Shown: positions 45,368 to 55,500 of the stretch, piece by piece | Layout of the letters: each line of letters begins with the position of its first letter | How positions within the stretch are numbered: the stretch's first letter is position 1 | Source: Doryteuthis pealeii | Lineage: Eukaryota; Mollusca; Cephalopoda; Myopsida; Loliginidae | Reading direction: 5' to 3' | Length of the DNA stretch: 64,000 nt | NCBI GenBank assembly: GCA_023376005.1 | Contig: CM042138.1 | Location: 94,264,656 to 94,328,655, forward strand | The notes under the pieces: generated by a model | The model's input: the letters and a program-made list of their open reading frames with translations, nothing else | What the model was told of the DNA's origin: nothing | Database searches by the model: none | Made by a program: the position numbers and the translations under genes

Positions 45368-46010
45368 TGGTTTGGTTTGGTTTGGTTTGTTTAATGTTAT
45401 AATAACCCTGTGGGTTATTCAATGCCACAAACTGTTAGAGTATGTGATAAAAGTTGGTATTCAAGTTTCCTTTACTGGTGTAATTTTTGTAGATGTATTT
45501 TGTGGATGTATTTTATACTTGATTCATAATTTTCAATATGTTTTTATTTCTCTCAAGAAGGATAAAATATCATCCATGTTAGTATTCTTAAAAAGATCCT
45601 TCATATGATTTGCATTGAAATATTTATTTCTGATTGGAGTGAAAACTCCACATTCCATAAGGAAATGTTTGACAATGTAGGGTGTTTGGCATGTCCTGCA
45701 CCGTGGTTGAAATTCCTGCTTGAGCATAAAAGAGTGTGTAAGTCTTGTATGGCCAATGCTCAACCAAGCCAGTATCACTTCTTCCACTTGTGTTTTTCTA
45801 TATCCTGGCTTTGATTCTCCTACTGTTGGCTTAATTGATAATAATTTGTTCAGTGTACTACTATTGCAACATTGTTACCATTTTTGTTTGATAAATCTTT
45901 TTATTTGGTTCTTTAGATCTGTATATGGGATCGTGAAAATTTTCATCATTTTCTTTATTCAGGACATATTTTGCAGCTGAATCAGCTTTTTCATTTCCTG
46001 TTTAAAATTA
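45361..46010 (-). pseudogene. Jockey-like LINE 3' end: RNase H end and CCHC
   Basis: On the - strand: GNEKADSAAK (RNase H core) near 45,990-45,960, stop-broken sequence, then an open segment at 45,787-45,533 with EEVILAWLSIGHTRLTHS, a C-x2-C-x7-H-x4-C knuckle (CRTCQTPYIVKHFLMEC), and a final KDLF..DDILSFLREIK. This order (RNase H, IGHTRLTH, CCHC-like) is typical of the C-terminus of Jockey/I-type non-LTR retrotransposon ORF2. The reverse transcriptase is absent (5' truncation) and stops lie within the RNase H part. The 3' end is a (CCAAA)n tail (45,388-45,361) with a Rep-C-like end sequence. Confidence 0.8.
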
Positions 46011-46139
46011 ACTTGAGAATCATCAAACTTTGTTAAGTTAAATTTGTGTGAACATTGCAACATGGAAAACAACAGTTAAGAAAAATTCAAGAGAAGATGA
46101 TGCAATGGTATATTGATTTGTGAGTTTGATTTGTTTTAC

Positions 46140-46575
46140 TTGTAACTCAATTTTCTTAGCCCTGTTGGCTGGGGCTTTATAATACACACTGCACCTCTGC
46201 TGAAGGGTTTGCACCCTCTCCCCCCAATGAGGCCACCTGTTGGTCATGGGTGACGAACCATGATGCTTAAGGATGGAAACCTGGTGGCTGAGCAGTCCAT
46301 GATATGCAATACTCTACTTTGGCACTTACTTAGGCTAGACAGGCAGTCAATGGCCCCTCCGATCAATCAGCTTGTCATGTCAAGCTCTAGCAACTATATG
46401 ATTGTCTCGACCCTATTGTCCTTATGGCAAGACCCTAACCCTTTTTATAATATATGTGCTAGAAGGCGTGGCTAAGGGTCTTAGTGTTCTGGGTATGACA
46501 TTAAACCCTATCTGATGATGAGGTTCCAATTCTGGTCCTCTCTGACCCGGAGTGGTAGTACCTGTCATATTGTGG
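46140..46575 (+). repeat. Rep-C copy, tail missing
   Basis: + orientation: 'ggccacctgttggtcatggg', 'gagcagtccatgatatgcaa', 'actctactttggc', 'tgaggttccaattctgg' and 'gacccggagtggtagtacct'. It ends before the tail. Confidence 0.8.
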
Positions 46576-46689
46576 TATATCCACAGGTCCTGCTAGTACA
46601 TTATTACAACCTTTACCCAAAATCTCTTTCAGTAAAGTTTAACAATACAACCAATTTGAACATCTCTCATCCCATATCTATCATCATCA

Positions 46690-47245
46690 TCATGTTGTGC
46701 AAGTAGCACGGATATCCATGACAATCTCTCGCCAAACTTCCCTATCATTCATTGCCCCTGGGAGGTCTTCTGTGCAGCAACCAGCATCCTCGCATAGTTG
46801 GTCAATGTAGGCCCTTGTGAGTGGCCCACATTAGCATGTCCATGTGTTGGCTTCCACAGGAGAATGTCGCTTATGAGCTTGTCCTTGCTTCTCCAGCAGT
46901 GTCCTGCATGCCTTGTCAGTCTCACTTGGATGGTTTGTGAGATGGGAGACAAGTGGCCATACAGCTGCTTCCTTGTGGGGTGCTGTTCCACAACTTGTTC
47001 AAGACTGCACGCAGCATTCTTGTGCAGCTCCCATCTAGCTGATTCTCAAGGCGCCTTGTTAGGGTCCAAGTGGTGCAGCCATACAGCAGCACTGATATAA
47101 CCACAGCCTGGAAGAATTGTTGCTTTAACTTGTCAGTGAGATCGGATTTCCATATGACTGATAATTTGTTTGTGGCCGACCATGCCTTTCCTATTTGTGT
47201 ATTAACATCACTTTCTATGGATGAGATATTACTCATATCCATCCA
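46690..47245 (-). pseudogene. LINE reverse transcriptase C-terminal region
   Basis: - strand, two frames. 47,242-46,922: SNISSIESDVNTQIGKAWSA, IWKSDLTDKLKQQFFQAVV and the signature LLYGCTTWTL. Then a single frameshift at about 46,985, followed by 46,991-46,749: RKQLYGHLSPISQTIQ, RHAGHCWRSKDKLISDILLW and a TSQGQ end. This is the familiar thumb/C-terminal end of a widespread animal non-LTR retrotransposon. The palm (YADD) is missing, so it is 5'-truncated. A (GAT)n-like tail 'tgatgatgatga' on the - strand marks its 3' end at about 46,690-46,680. Confidence 0.85.
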
Positions 47246-47594
47246 TATGACCCTATAAAATACAACACACTTTTCACCATTTCATGGAACATCTGCAGGT
47301 GGTCCAGAACTCATGCTACGATAGTCTGGGTTACACCTCTTTCATCACACAAATTACCACTCTGCCACTTTTCACAAATCATGGAAACAGTTTTCATAAT
47401 TTGAGTTCTGATGAAGATTACTAAAACCGAAATGTTCGAAATGTCGACTTTTCCATCAAGAATAAATTCATCTTTTTGGAATGCTTCATTTTTCTATTTT
47501 CTACATAACACACTAGAAGACAATAAAAGACTTGTTGGATTTAAATTACTTATGGTATTTCAGGGTGTTGAGTTTTAATGGATTGAGGTGTTTT

Positions 47595-47599
<5 letters not shown>
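47246..47599. other. Spacer with CTGATGA..GAAA motif
   Basis: 47,407-47,450 contains CTGATGAAG..CCGAAATG..AAATGTCGAC, reminiscent of Penelope-like element ends with hammerhead-like motifs, but stem II is not evident. Confidence 0.4.

Positions 47600-47655
<56 letters not shown>
47600..47655. repeat. (CT)n microsatellite
   Basis: About 28 CT units. Confidence 0.95.
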
Positions 47656-47658
<3 letters not shown>

Positions 47659-48040
47659 ATTTTTATGACTTCTATTTTTTTCCCTCTTTTCCTGAAGCTG
47701 CTCCCTTCTGTAGATCAATTTGGAACAATCGATTGTTACACCAGGAAGTGATGAGGTTAGGAAGGTGTTGGGGGGGGGTGAGGGACCAAACCATTAGAGG
47801 ATCTAATCAATAATTAACGATGCACATATTGCTCTGTGTTAGGGTGACATCTTTGTTCCGCTTGAAAAACACATCTTATCTTACAAACAGACCAATTTTC
47901 AAAATCAAAGAAAGATATTTTTCTACGTACACACACACACACACACACACACAGAAATATATATATATATATATGAGAAAGTAAATACACATGCGGTGTG
48001 TTTATGATATGGCTTTATTTATTTAGCCGACAATTTTTGG
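47656..48040. other. Spacer with (CA)n and (TA)n
   Basis: G-run at 47,770-47,778, (CA)n at 47,931-47,954, (AT)n at 47,957-47,974. No gene. Confidence 0.65.
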
Positions 48041-48219
48041 GAGAATATGTGCTTAATTGAAGCCGTACCTAATTTTGAAAGTTAATCAATTAATAATTAA
48101 TTAATTAGGCGGGCATACCTGTTTAGCCTTACATTTAATAGGTATGCCCACCTAATTAATTAATTATTAATTGATTAACTTTCAAAATTAGGTACGACTT
48201 CAATTAAGCACATATTCTC
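48041..48219. mobile_element. Long hairpin, 80-bp arms
   Basis: Arms 48,041-48,120 and 48,140-48,219 are almost perfect reverse complements (visible differences at AGCCG/AGTCG and GGCGGG/GGTGGG) around a 19-base loop. Probably a fold-back MITE. Confidence 0.85.
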
Positions 48220-48254
48220 CCCCCCCCAAAAAAAAATATATATATATGTATATA

Positions 48255-48293
<39 letters not shown>
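48220..48293. repeat. (TA)n and (TTA)n
   Basis: (TA)n at 48,235-48,255 and (TTA)n at 48,257-48,293, at the 5' border of Helitron-K. Confidence 0.9.
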
Positions 48294-48295
<2 letters not shown>

Positions 48296-48538
48296 CTAAA
48301 TCAACTTTTGCTTCCTAAAGGCTTTTTTACTGTTTAGTTTAATGACACGAAAATTATACTAAAATATTCCTTACTTCTAGGGTTGAATTATCTTTGAAAA
48401 TAATTCTGTTTTAATTGGTTCTAATTAGTTGTAATTTGCAATTAAGTCAAAAACCGACCAACTTTACTCTGTGTCTATCTCTTTCTTCCCCTATGTATCT
48501 CTTGACTACCTCCTCATTATATAATGTCAGTTTCTCTG

Positions 48539-48582
<44 letters not shown>

Positions 48583-48805
48583 AGAATTTGAAATGTATTT
48601 CTATGTTAAATTTCACAACCAGCAACTCATAGCTTAAATAAGGTCAAACATTTACTCTCTTAGAAAGCTAACAAAATGATTTTAAGGTTTCGTCCAGCCG
48701 TATTTTTTTTTTTAAATTTTATTCGCTTTGCTAACTCCCTTTTCCCTAATCTCAATTATCTACCCAGAGCTGAATGGGTGACCCAATGAGTCACGTTTTG
48801 TCTAG
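48294..48805 (+). mobile_element. Helitron-K, non-autonomous
   Basis: 5' sequence 'tactaaatcaacttttgctt' matches 27,488, with the TC terminus blurred by the (TTA)n. 3' end: stem GTGAC/GTCAC (48,778-48,782 and 48,790-48,794), 7-base spacer, CTAG at 48,802-48,805, then T. Contains (GA)n at 48,541-48,579. Confidence 0.65.
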
Positions 48806-48876
<71 letters not shown>

Positions 48877-48947
48877 AATAGAGAATAAATGAGAAAAGTA
48901 TTGGCATAAAAAGGTGCTTAATGCTAATAAAGCAGAGCAGATTTACA
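48806..48947. repeat. (TA)n microsatellite and spacer
   Basis: (TA)n at about 48,806-48,872, starting right at the Helitron-K insertion point. Confidence 0.85.
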
Positions 48948-49270
48948 ATCAATAATAATGATATTATGGATATTATAGTATAGTATAGCAAGTTTGTTTT
49001 ATTATCATTTTTTTAACATAGTTTTAGCATCATAACATTCCATTACGTGAACACACTTCACATCATATAAATGCTAAACAAGCCACAGTTTGTTTTTTTT
49101 TTTTAAACTTTAGCATTATAACATTCCATCGTGTGAACACACTTCACATTTATATAAATGCTAAAAAACTACTGGTTTTTAAAATCTCAACCATTTGACT
49201 CATCTGAAGATTGCGTAATAATGAAACTTATAGTTATGAGTTTATAATATCCATAATATCATTATTATTG

Positions 49271-49272
<2 letters not shown>
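48948..49272. mobile_element. MITE with perfect 30-bp TIRs
   Basis: 48,948-48,977 ('atcaataataatgatattat'..) and 49,243-49,272 are exact reverse complements over 30 bases. Inside are two tandem units (about 49,021-49,077 and 49,108-49,166), each bounded by TTTAGCAT/ATGCTAAA and holding GTGAACACACTTCAC. Confidence 0.75.
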
Positions 49273-49332
<60 letters not shown>

Positions 49333-49982
49333 AGCAAAAAAAAAAAAACACCCTCTGAACGGTGTAAAAATTAATTTTTGAAAGTTATTGCCAGAGGGGA
49401 TGGAGTTAAAAATCCAATGTCAGAGGGTTTGTATCATATGTAAGTAAAATCATCAAATATATTAAAGGTGTAAAAAAATAAAACCATTTGAAACGGAAAC
49501 TTAGTTCTGTCCCCCACCCAAATAATATGTTGTGTGCAACTATTAATCATTAATTAAATAATTATTTTGAATATTTTACACATAAATTTTACACAAAATC
49601 TTATTTATTTATTTGAAAACTTTTAGTTAACTTCTTGTTACTGCAAAGAGAATGAGAGTAAAAAATAACAACTTTTATTTATTTTATCATTTTTTATTCT
49701 ATGTATTGAAGATTTTGGGTAATGTGACATAAGCAGTGAAGTAGTTTCAGTTACAGATAAATAGAGACCAAATCTCCATTATTAATGTATATATATATAT
49801 ATATATATATATACATTTTTTTTTTTTTTGTAAGGGTATTTTTTAAGCATGAATGGTAAATGTAAGTGCTCAAATAGACTAATGTTTAAGAAATACAGAT
49901 GACTTACCCTTTGTGTTAGAATTAATAATATAAATGACACTAGACTCAGGAGACATTTATACTAATTGTAGTTTTTAGATTT
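49273..49982. other. AT-rich spacer
   Basis: (TA)n at about 49,270-49,330 and 49,789-49,812. Nothing else recognised. Confidence 0.6.
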
Positions 49983-50049
49983 AATTTACATCAGGCGACT
50001 TCACTGCCCTAACCAGCAGTTAGGGCAGTTACGTCGCCTGATGTAAATT
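49983..50049. other. 67-nt near-perfect hairpin
   Basis: Stem of 17 + 11 paired bases: AATTTACATCAGGCGAC with its complement, a 3-base bubble (TTC/TAC), then ACTGCCCTAAC / GTTAGGGCAGT around loop CAGCA. GC-rich for this region. It could be a small fold-back element or a miRNA-precursor-like hairpin; there is no evidence of expression. Confidence 0.8.
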
Positions 50050-50079
50050 TTTTTTGAAGTTAATGGATTTTAAAGAGTG

Positions 50080-50297
50080 TGTCATAAAAGTATCGAGTAG
50101 AAGCTGTATTTACCAAGATAGAAATGAACAATGAATGAACATTAATTTTTTTCAGAATACAAGGTGTGTCATAAAAGTATCGAGATTGAAGCTGTATTTA
50201 CCATTTTAGAAATGAACAATGAGTGGAACATTATTCTTTTCAAAATACATGGTGTGTCAAAAAAGTACAAAATATCTCAATGTTTTTTGACACACCT

Positions 50298-50300
<3 letters not shown>
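50080..50300. repeat. Clustered transposon-end repeats
   Basis: 'gtgtgtcataaaagtatcga' occurs at 50,081 and 50,164, each followed by 'gaagctgtatttacca' and 'gaaatgaacaatga'. A third end 'ggtgtgtcaaaaaagtac' at 50,251 pairs with 'gttttttgacacacc' at 50,282-50,296. Mariner-like terminal sequence in tandem. Confidence 0.7.
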
Positions 50301-50334
<34 letters not shown>

Positions 50335-50468
50335 CTAAATAATTATGGTATCTAAGAATCAAATTATAAAATTCATTTTTCAACAGAATATTTTTTTTTT
50401 TGCATCCTTCATGTAAGACTGCATTGAATCACTATCAATAAAAGAAAATATTTTTTTAATCGTTTTAG

Positions 50469-50540
50469 GTTTTGGTGTTTATACTTACACTAATGGATTT
50501 TTCCAATATGAAGGTGAATGGATAGATGGAAAGAAACATG
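50469..50540 (+). CDS. MORN1: MORN1-like gene, exon 2 (MORN repeat)
   Basis: 72-bp internal exon, phase 1 in and phase 1 out. Acceptor TTTTAG|GT and donor CATG|GTGAGT. With the G carried from exon 1 it encodes GFGVYTYTNG followed by FFQYEGEWIDGKKHG, a canonical MORN repeat (YxGxWxxGKxHG). It closely resembles the first repeat of vertebrate MORN1 as I recall it (GYGVYxYPNSFFRYEGEWKxGRKHG). MORN repeats bind membranes or act as scaffolds, and MORN1 is linked to basal or ciliary structures in protists; its animal role is little known. Downstream exons were not found in the remaining window. A damaged copy is at 61,891-61,959. Confidence 0.75.
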
Positions 50541-50814
50541 GTGAGTAGAAGCTCTAGTTTTTTTAACTGTTTCAGATGATGGTGATAAGAAATCCAAGTC
50601 TCAGATGCATAGAAGGGAGTGTCTACAGAAAAACTCTGTAGGTGTCACGATCAAAGAGGCGTGACCCTGTGAGTTGAACAATTATAAAAAAAAACCTTAG
50701 AAATCTGTCTTTGTCAGGTCCAGTGACTGTATATAACACAATATTCTGATGTGGCACTGACAATATTACTTTTTTTCTGGATGATTTGATGTGAAATTAC
50801 CCATCCATTTCTGC
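50541..50814. other. Intron 2 start
   Basis: Unassigned sequence after the donor; 50,778-50,805 is an inverted match to 39,930 ('gatttgatgtgaaattaccc'). Confidence 0.5.
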
Positions 50815-51075
50815 AGGAAGCAAAAATGCCCAGCATTGAATTCTGTATCATCAAAAACCAATTGAGATGGAGCGTCCACTTGGTACAAATGTCTGACCAC
50901 CGTCTCCCTTAACAGATCTTCTACTCCCAATTGAATGAAGGAAAATGGACTAGAACTGTACCCAAGAAGTGTTTTAAGGGCATTAGCACAAAGTGAAACA
51001 CAAATACCCTCACCATTGAACTCGAAAATGCAATTCCATTTCCCAACTGTGATAACCATTACACAAGCATGCCTC
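50815..51075 (-). repeat. SINE-B, divergent copy
   Basis: - strand: 'gtgtaatggttatcacag' (A box), 'cgagttcaatggtga' (B box) and 'gtgtttcactttgtgctaat' in SINE-B order. The 104-residue frame across it is not a gene. Confidence 0.6.
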
Positions 51076-51211
51076 CCCATTTTATTCTAAATGTAAACAA
51101 ATTTCATAATCTATTTATCTTCAAATAGTGTCAAATGAAGCACAAGACAGAAATTTTAAAACTTGGCAAAATTCGATAGCAATTTATTTTCAATTACTTA
51201 CCAGTGAAAGT

Positions 51212-51465
51212 AGAGCTGGTGTAGCTCAAGTGGTAGAGCATTGGGCTAGGAATCACAAGAGTTTGATACCAGTCCTGCCAACTCAGTACATGAGTAGCAC
51301 AACTTGGGTAATCTGATCTGTGCAGTGAAAGCATCTGGGAGCTGACGGCAGGTGTGGTGCTCCACCTTAGCAAAACAATCTCCCTGGCCTTGCACAAGCT
51401 AAAAGAGGATAGGCTCCCTCACTGTACAGCTGATATCAACAATAGGCCATGCCACAGGCTTATTT
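51212..51465 (+). repeat. SINE-A copy
   Basis: A box 'tgtagctcaagtggtagagc', degraded B box 'agtttgataccag', body 'catgagtagcacaa', 'aaacaatctccctgg', 'gataggctccctcactg' and 'ataggccatgcca'. Confidence 0.85.
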
Positions 51466-51519
51466 TACTAGTGAAATTAAAAGGATCTAACAATTAGTGT
51501 CCTGCACATGATGTTAGAC

Positions 51520-51790
51520 TGCATCTAATGGTAAAGTCCCAATTTTGAAGCTCGGAGAGTGTGGAGTACCCCTTCGTCGCAATTACTCCCAGGTCCACTC
51601 TGATCCAGAATTGTAGTACCTGTTAGGGTCTCATCTATGGGTTAAATACAAAAAATGAGGGTTTTTTTAAATTGAGTTTAAAAAAATTTGAATACGCATA
51701 AAGAATGAATAAGAGAAAATATCTTCAATATAAAATAACCCAACAAGGGTTGACATTCCATAAAATCCAGCCAACCAACTAACAACCTAA
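51520..51790 (+). repeat. Rep-C 3' half with tail
   Basis: 'ggagtaccccttcgtcg', 'tagtacctgttagggtctca', 'ctatgggttaaata', then the tail 'ataacccaacaagggttgac' and 'ccagccaaccaactaacaac'. Confidence 0.8.
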
Positions 51791-52114
51791 CAATTATTTG
51801 AGGTTATTAAGTAAAAGATTTATTGTAAAAAGCACAAAGCAAACGAAAACAGGTTAGTCTTAAAACCTTTGTATTTTACAAAAACAAAGTAGCACTTTAT
51901 TTTTAGGTAGCATCCATTTAAAAGCAATAATACTTTCATTTACTTTAACAACAAGCAACGCAATGGAGAAACACAAAGGGAATTGTTAAGCTCACTTATA
52001 TGGTCATTTTCATTCTAAGGTCAATGATCCTTTTAGATATGACCCTTCTTAGATATTGATTAACCTTTATTTTCTTCTCAGTCCATTAGCACAAAACCTC
52101 TTATATATATATAT

Positions 52115-52145
<31 letters not shown>

Positions 52146-52202
52146 TATGATATTGTTGTGGAGTCCACATATGCTTCTTTTTCAGTATATCTGATGAGTC
52201 TA
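51791..52202. other. Spacer to end of duplicated unit
   Basis: AT-rich with (GATA)n at about 52,117-52,145. The end of homology with the second copy is at about 52,202. Confidence 0.6.
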
Positions 52203-52224
52203 TTTATATGTGTCTATATGTATG

Positions 52225-52269
<45 letters not shown>

Positions 52270-52756
52270 ATGTGTGTGTGTAAGTAGAAAAGAAGGAAAT
52301 AAATCGGACATATGTTGAGAAGATAAATGGAAAAATATAAATATATTTGTATGGATGAAATTTAGGTCAACATATAGTAAATTTGATCCATACAAACATA
52401 TTTATATTTTTCCATTTATCTTCTCAACATATATATATAGATATAGATATAGGAAAATAATTGGTTGTTTAGAAGCATGAAATAAATGTGTGAAATAAAT
52501 AAAGATCTGAGATTTGATGCTGGATATTATGTTCTAAATCCCATTTATTTACGGATATTTCGAGGAGCATTTGTCACTCAAAGGTTTGTGTTAGACTGAC
52601 TGTTGTTTCCTGTATGTGGTGCTTTTGTCTAGCCATGTCTTTGATGTTGCTTTCTGTGCTACCACATTCTTTCTGTTGATTCTACAGCTGGGTTGGAAGT
52701 GGTTGGACTGGGAGGGAATAACAGTCTGTGGGTTGGTAGTGGACTGCTTTATATAT

Positions 52757-52836
<80 letters not shown>

Positions 52837-53090
52837 TTACTAGGTTTAAAGATTGCAGTATCTATTATAAGAGAGCTCAATATCTAGGATATATATATAT
52901 ATTATATATATATATATATATATTAGTTAAGAATTAATGCAAACATGAACCAACGAATATAATAAAAAATTAATGGAATGAATAGAATAATTGAAAAAGA
53001 TATTTTTCGGAGGACCTCTCCCAAATGAAAATATTATTTAATAATAATAATAATATATATATATATAATGATATATGTATATATGTATAT

Positions 53091-53175
<85 letters not shown>

Positions 53176-53185
53176 TATGTATATG

Positions 53186-53280
<95 letters not shown>

Positions 53281-54464
53281 TATATGTATATATATATATG
53301 TATAATATATATGTGTGTATATAATATATATATATGTATATATATATTGTAGAATAAACATCATACTTACTGTAGAAGCAATATTCGAATTACCACCAAA
53401 TTGGCAAGACAAGGCAATAAGCAAGCCATCTTAATACGGATCTCACATTGTCACAAGCCTACTGTATAATGGTAGATTATTCATAAAATACCATAACATC
53501 ACAGAAACCAAGCAGCCAATCAGGACTCAAGGAATGGAATCACCCAAATGCATGAATGGAATATTCCTGAGTGCCATAAATACTAGTTACTTTGTTCAGT
53601 GGTGCTTAGTTGTTGTTGTTCAAACCAACTGTATACTAATTCACTCCAACAATATATAGAGAAATAGATAGATAGGGAGTAAAACGAGGAAATTAATCCA
53701 ACAGTATGTGAAGAAATGTAATACAAACATGGGATGTTACAATGGATGGAAATTTATTAGTCATAGTGTTGATATTTGAACATTTCAGTTTATAAGAAAC
53801 CTTTTCAGGACCCATTTAGTAACTAGTCAGGAGAAAAAAGATTTATGTAGTTAAAAGATGGTGGATGTTTTTTATCCAATCACATTTTGATTTTTCACTT
53901 CCCATGTACTAATCACGTCATTAACATTCAATTATGAACGCAATCAATGAATGGTTACAAACCTTTTCTACAAATTTTCCAAACTGAACGCAGTCAAAAC
54001 ATCTACCATCTTTTTTCTCTAAAATATCGGTTGTGTAATAGGAATCAAAGAAATATCTTCTTACTCAAAGTTTCATATTTTCTGAGCATTTGACAACAAT
54101 ACTGAAGAAGTTCAGCCTTACATGTCAAATGAGAAGATGGTTGATTGAAAAAAAGAAAAATGAAAACAGAAATAAATTCACAGGACAAAATATCAAAAAT
54201 GAGACTTATAGAACATAGAACACTTTTCTATGAATTCCTCAGGTTTTTAAAAAATGTAATTCCAATTTTATTTTATATTCAAGCAACCGCCTTCTGCGTA
54301 CAACTTGTAGAGTTAAAGATGTTTTGTTTTTTGTTTTTTCAGAAAGGATGTAAGTACAAGTTATTCTTTGTCTTTTGTTTTTCTTTTTTACAAGAAAATT
54401 GATATAAAGACATTCTTCTTCAAACATAGACATTTACAATTGATAAGATAAAAAATCATTAAAC
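52203..54464. other. Unique insert between the two copies
   Basis: Contains (TG)n at 52,240-52,280, a 46-bp inverted pair around 52,300-52,430 ('tgttgagaagataaatgg' / 'ccatttatcttctcaaca'), and (TA)n and TATG-rich arrays at 52,749-52,836 and 53,050-53,345. No gene recognised; the Tyr/Ile frames are microsatellite artefacts. Confidence 0.7.
53050..53345. repeat. Compound (TA)n/(TATG)n array
   Basis: About 300 bp of TA dinucleotide interspersed with TATG and TGTA variants. Confidence 0.95.
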
Positions 54465-54684
54465 TACAGGCTGATTGTAAAGTAACTTCCTTGTTTGTTT
54501 TAAACATTTTATAATTTATTTCTGAATCATTATTTTTTATAAAAATTAAATATGAGAAGACACATAACATGAAGTTTTATTTAAAATTCTATATATCAGC
54601 CTCTCAAGCCGCTCAGGAATCACATCACCTGATCTTCCCTGGAAACTCTTGTGGAATGGCAGAAATAAATTTCTCGTACATATT
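54465..54684 (-). pseudogene. DDE transposase end, second fragment
   Basis: 'tacaggctgattgtaaagta', 'aatttatttctgaatcatta' and 'cctctcaagccgctcaggaa' parallel 14,745-14,965. Cut off abruptly at about 54,684, where the large duplication starts. Confidence 0.65.
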
Positions 54685-55004
54685 ATAAGTACAAAAGACA
54701 TAGTCCGTATTATTCAGACATCAGAGACAATTGCAAATGCCTCTTCCATGGCTCTATTATACTGTCTATCTGTCATGGGTAGATCACCCTGTTCAGTCTA
54801 AACAGCCTTTTACAAGTGAAAAATATCTTGCCCAAGCACACCACATTAGATAGTTTGAAAAGCACTGATGTAGTGAACCTAATAAGAGTGATGGCTGATA
54901 GGGATGGATAGTAAGAGAGAGTCAAGGGAATCCATGCTGTTGGCATGCTTTTGATGATGATTGATGATGATGATGATGATGATGAATGATATGTAAACTC
55001 AAAA

Positions 55005-55500
55005 ACTAGCGGACCTGTGGATACACCATAGTATGATATTTAATTCTTACAACATTTGATATGTTTACTTAAGAGCTATTTCAAGTAGTTCAATATGTAA
55101 AAGTATTGATTTAACTCTCTCTCACTCATTTTTTTTTCTTTCTTTCTTTTCATCTTTTCATTATGTTCAATTAAAACAGATTAGCGTTATCACCTCTGCG
55201 CGATCACCCCTCCCTCTCTCTATTTTTCTCATCTCATTTTTTTCTTTCTTCTTTTTTTCTATTATATTTTTCTGTGTAGCATGTCCCTTTCTTTCTTTAT
55301 AATAAAAACAGAATGGTCCATTATTTAGCTGAGGTAAGGGCACTCAGGAGAAGAAACAAAATCAATGGATAAGCAACACCGGATAATCAGGATTTCACTT
55401 TTGCATTTTATCCTGGACGATTTGGACAATCTCATTTTTAACCAAGGGTATTGAAAGATGATAATTGTCAGAAGATTAAGGAACAGAGTATTAATATATA
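55005..55500 (+). repeat. Rep-E (second copy)
   Basis: Counterpart of 43,555-44,075 with small deletions. Confidence 0.7.

Larger units (their letters stand above)
35378..50468 (+). other. MORN1-like intron 1 (inferred)
   Basis: About 15.1 kb, GTAAGT at the 5' end and TTTTTTTAATCGTTTTAG at the 3' end. Filled with nested repeats listed separately. Confidence 0.55.

Noticed and set aside
50766..51080. 104-residue - strand frame
   Set aside because: Lies over a divergent SINE-B copy with recognisable A/B boxes.
53025..53424. Tyr/Ile-rich frames up to 128 residues
   Set aside because: Translation of the (TA)n/(TATG)n array.
54145..54402. 85-residue + frame
   Set aside because: AT-rich, no motif, no splice signals, overlaps an antisense open frame.
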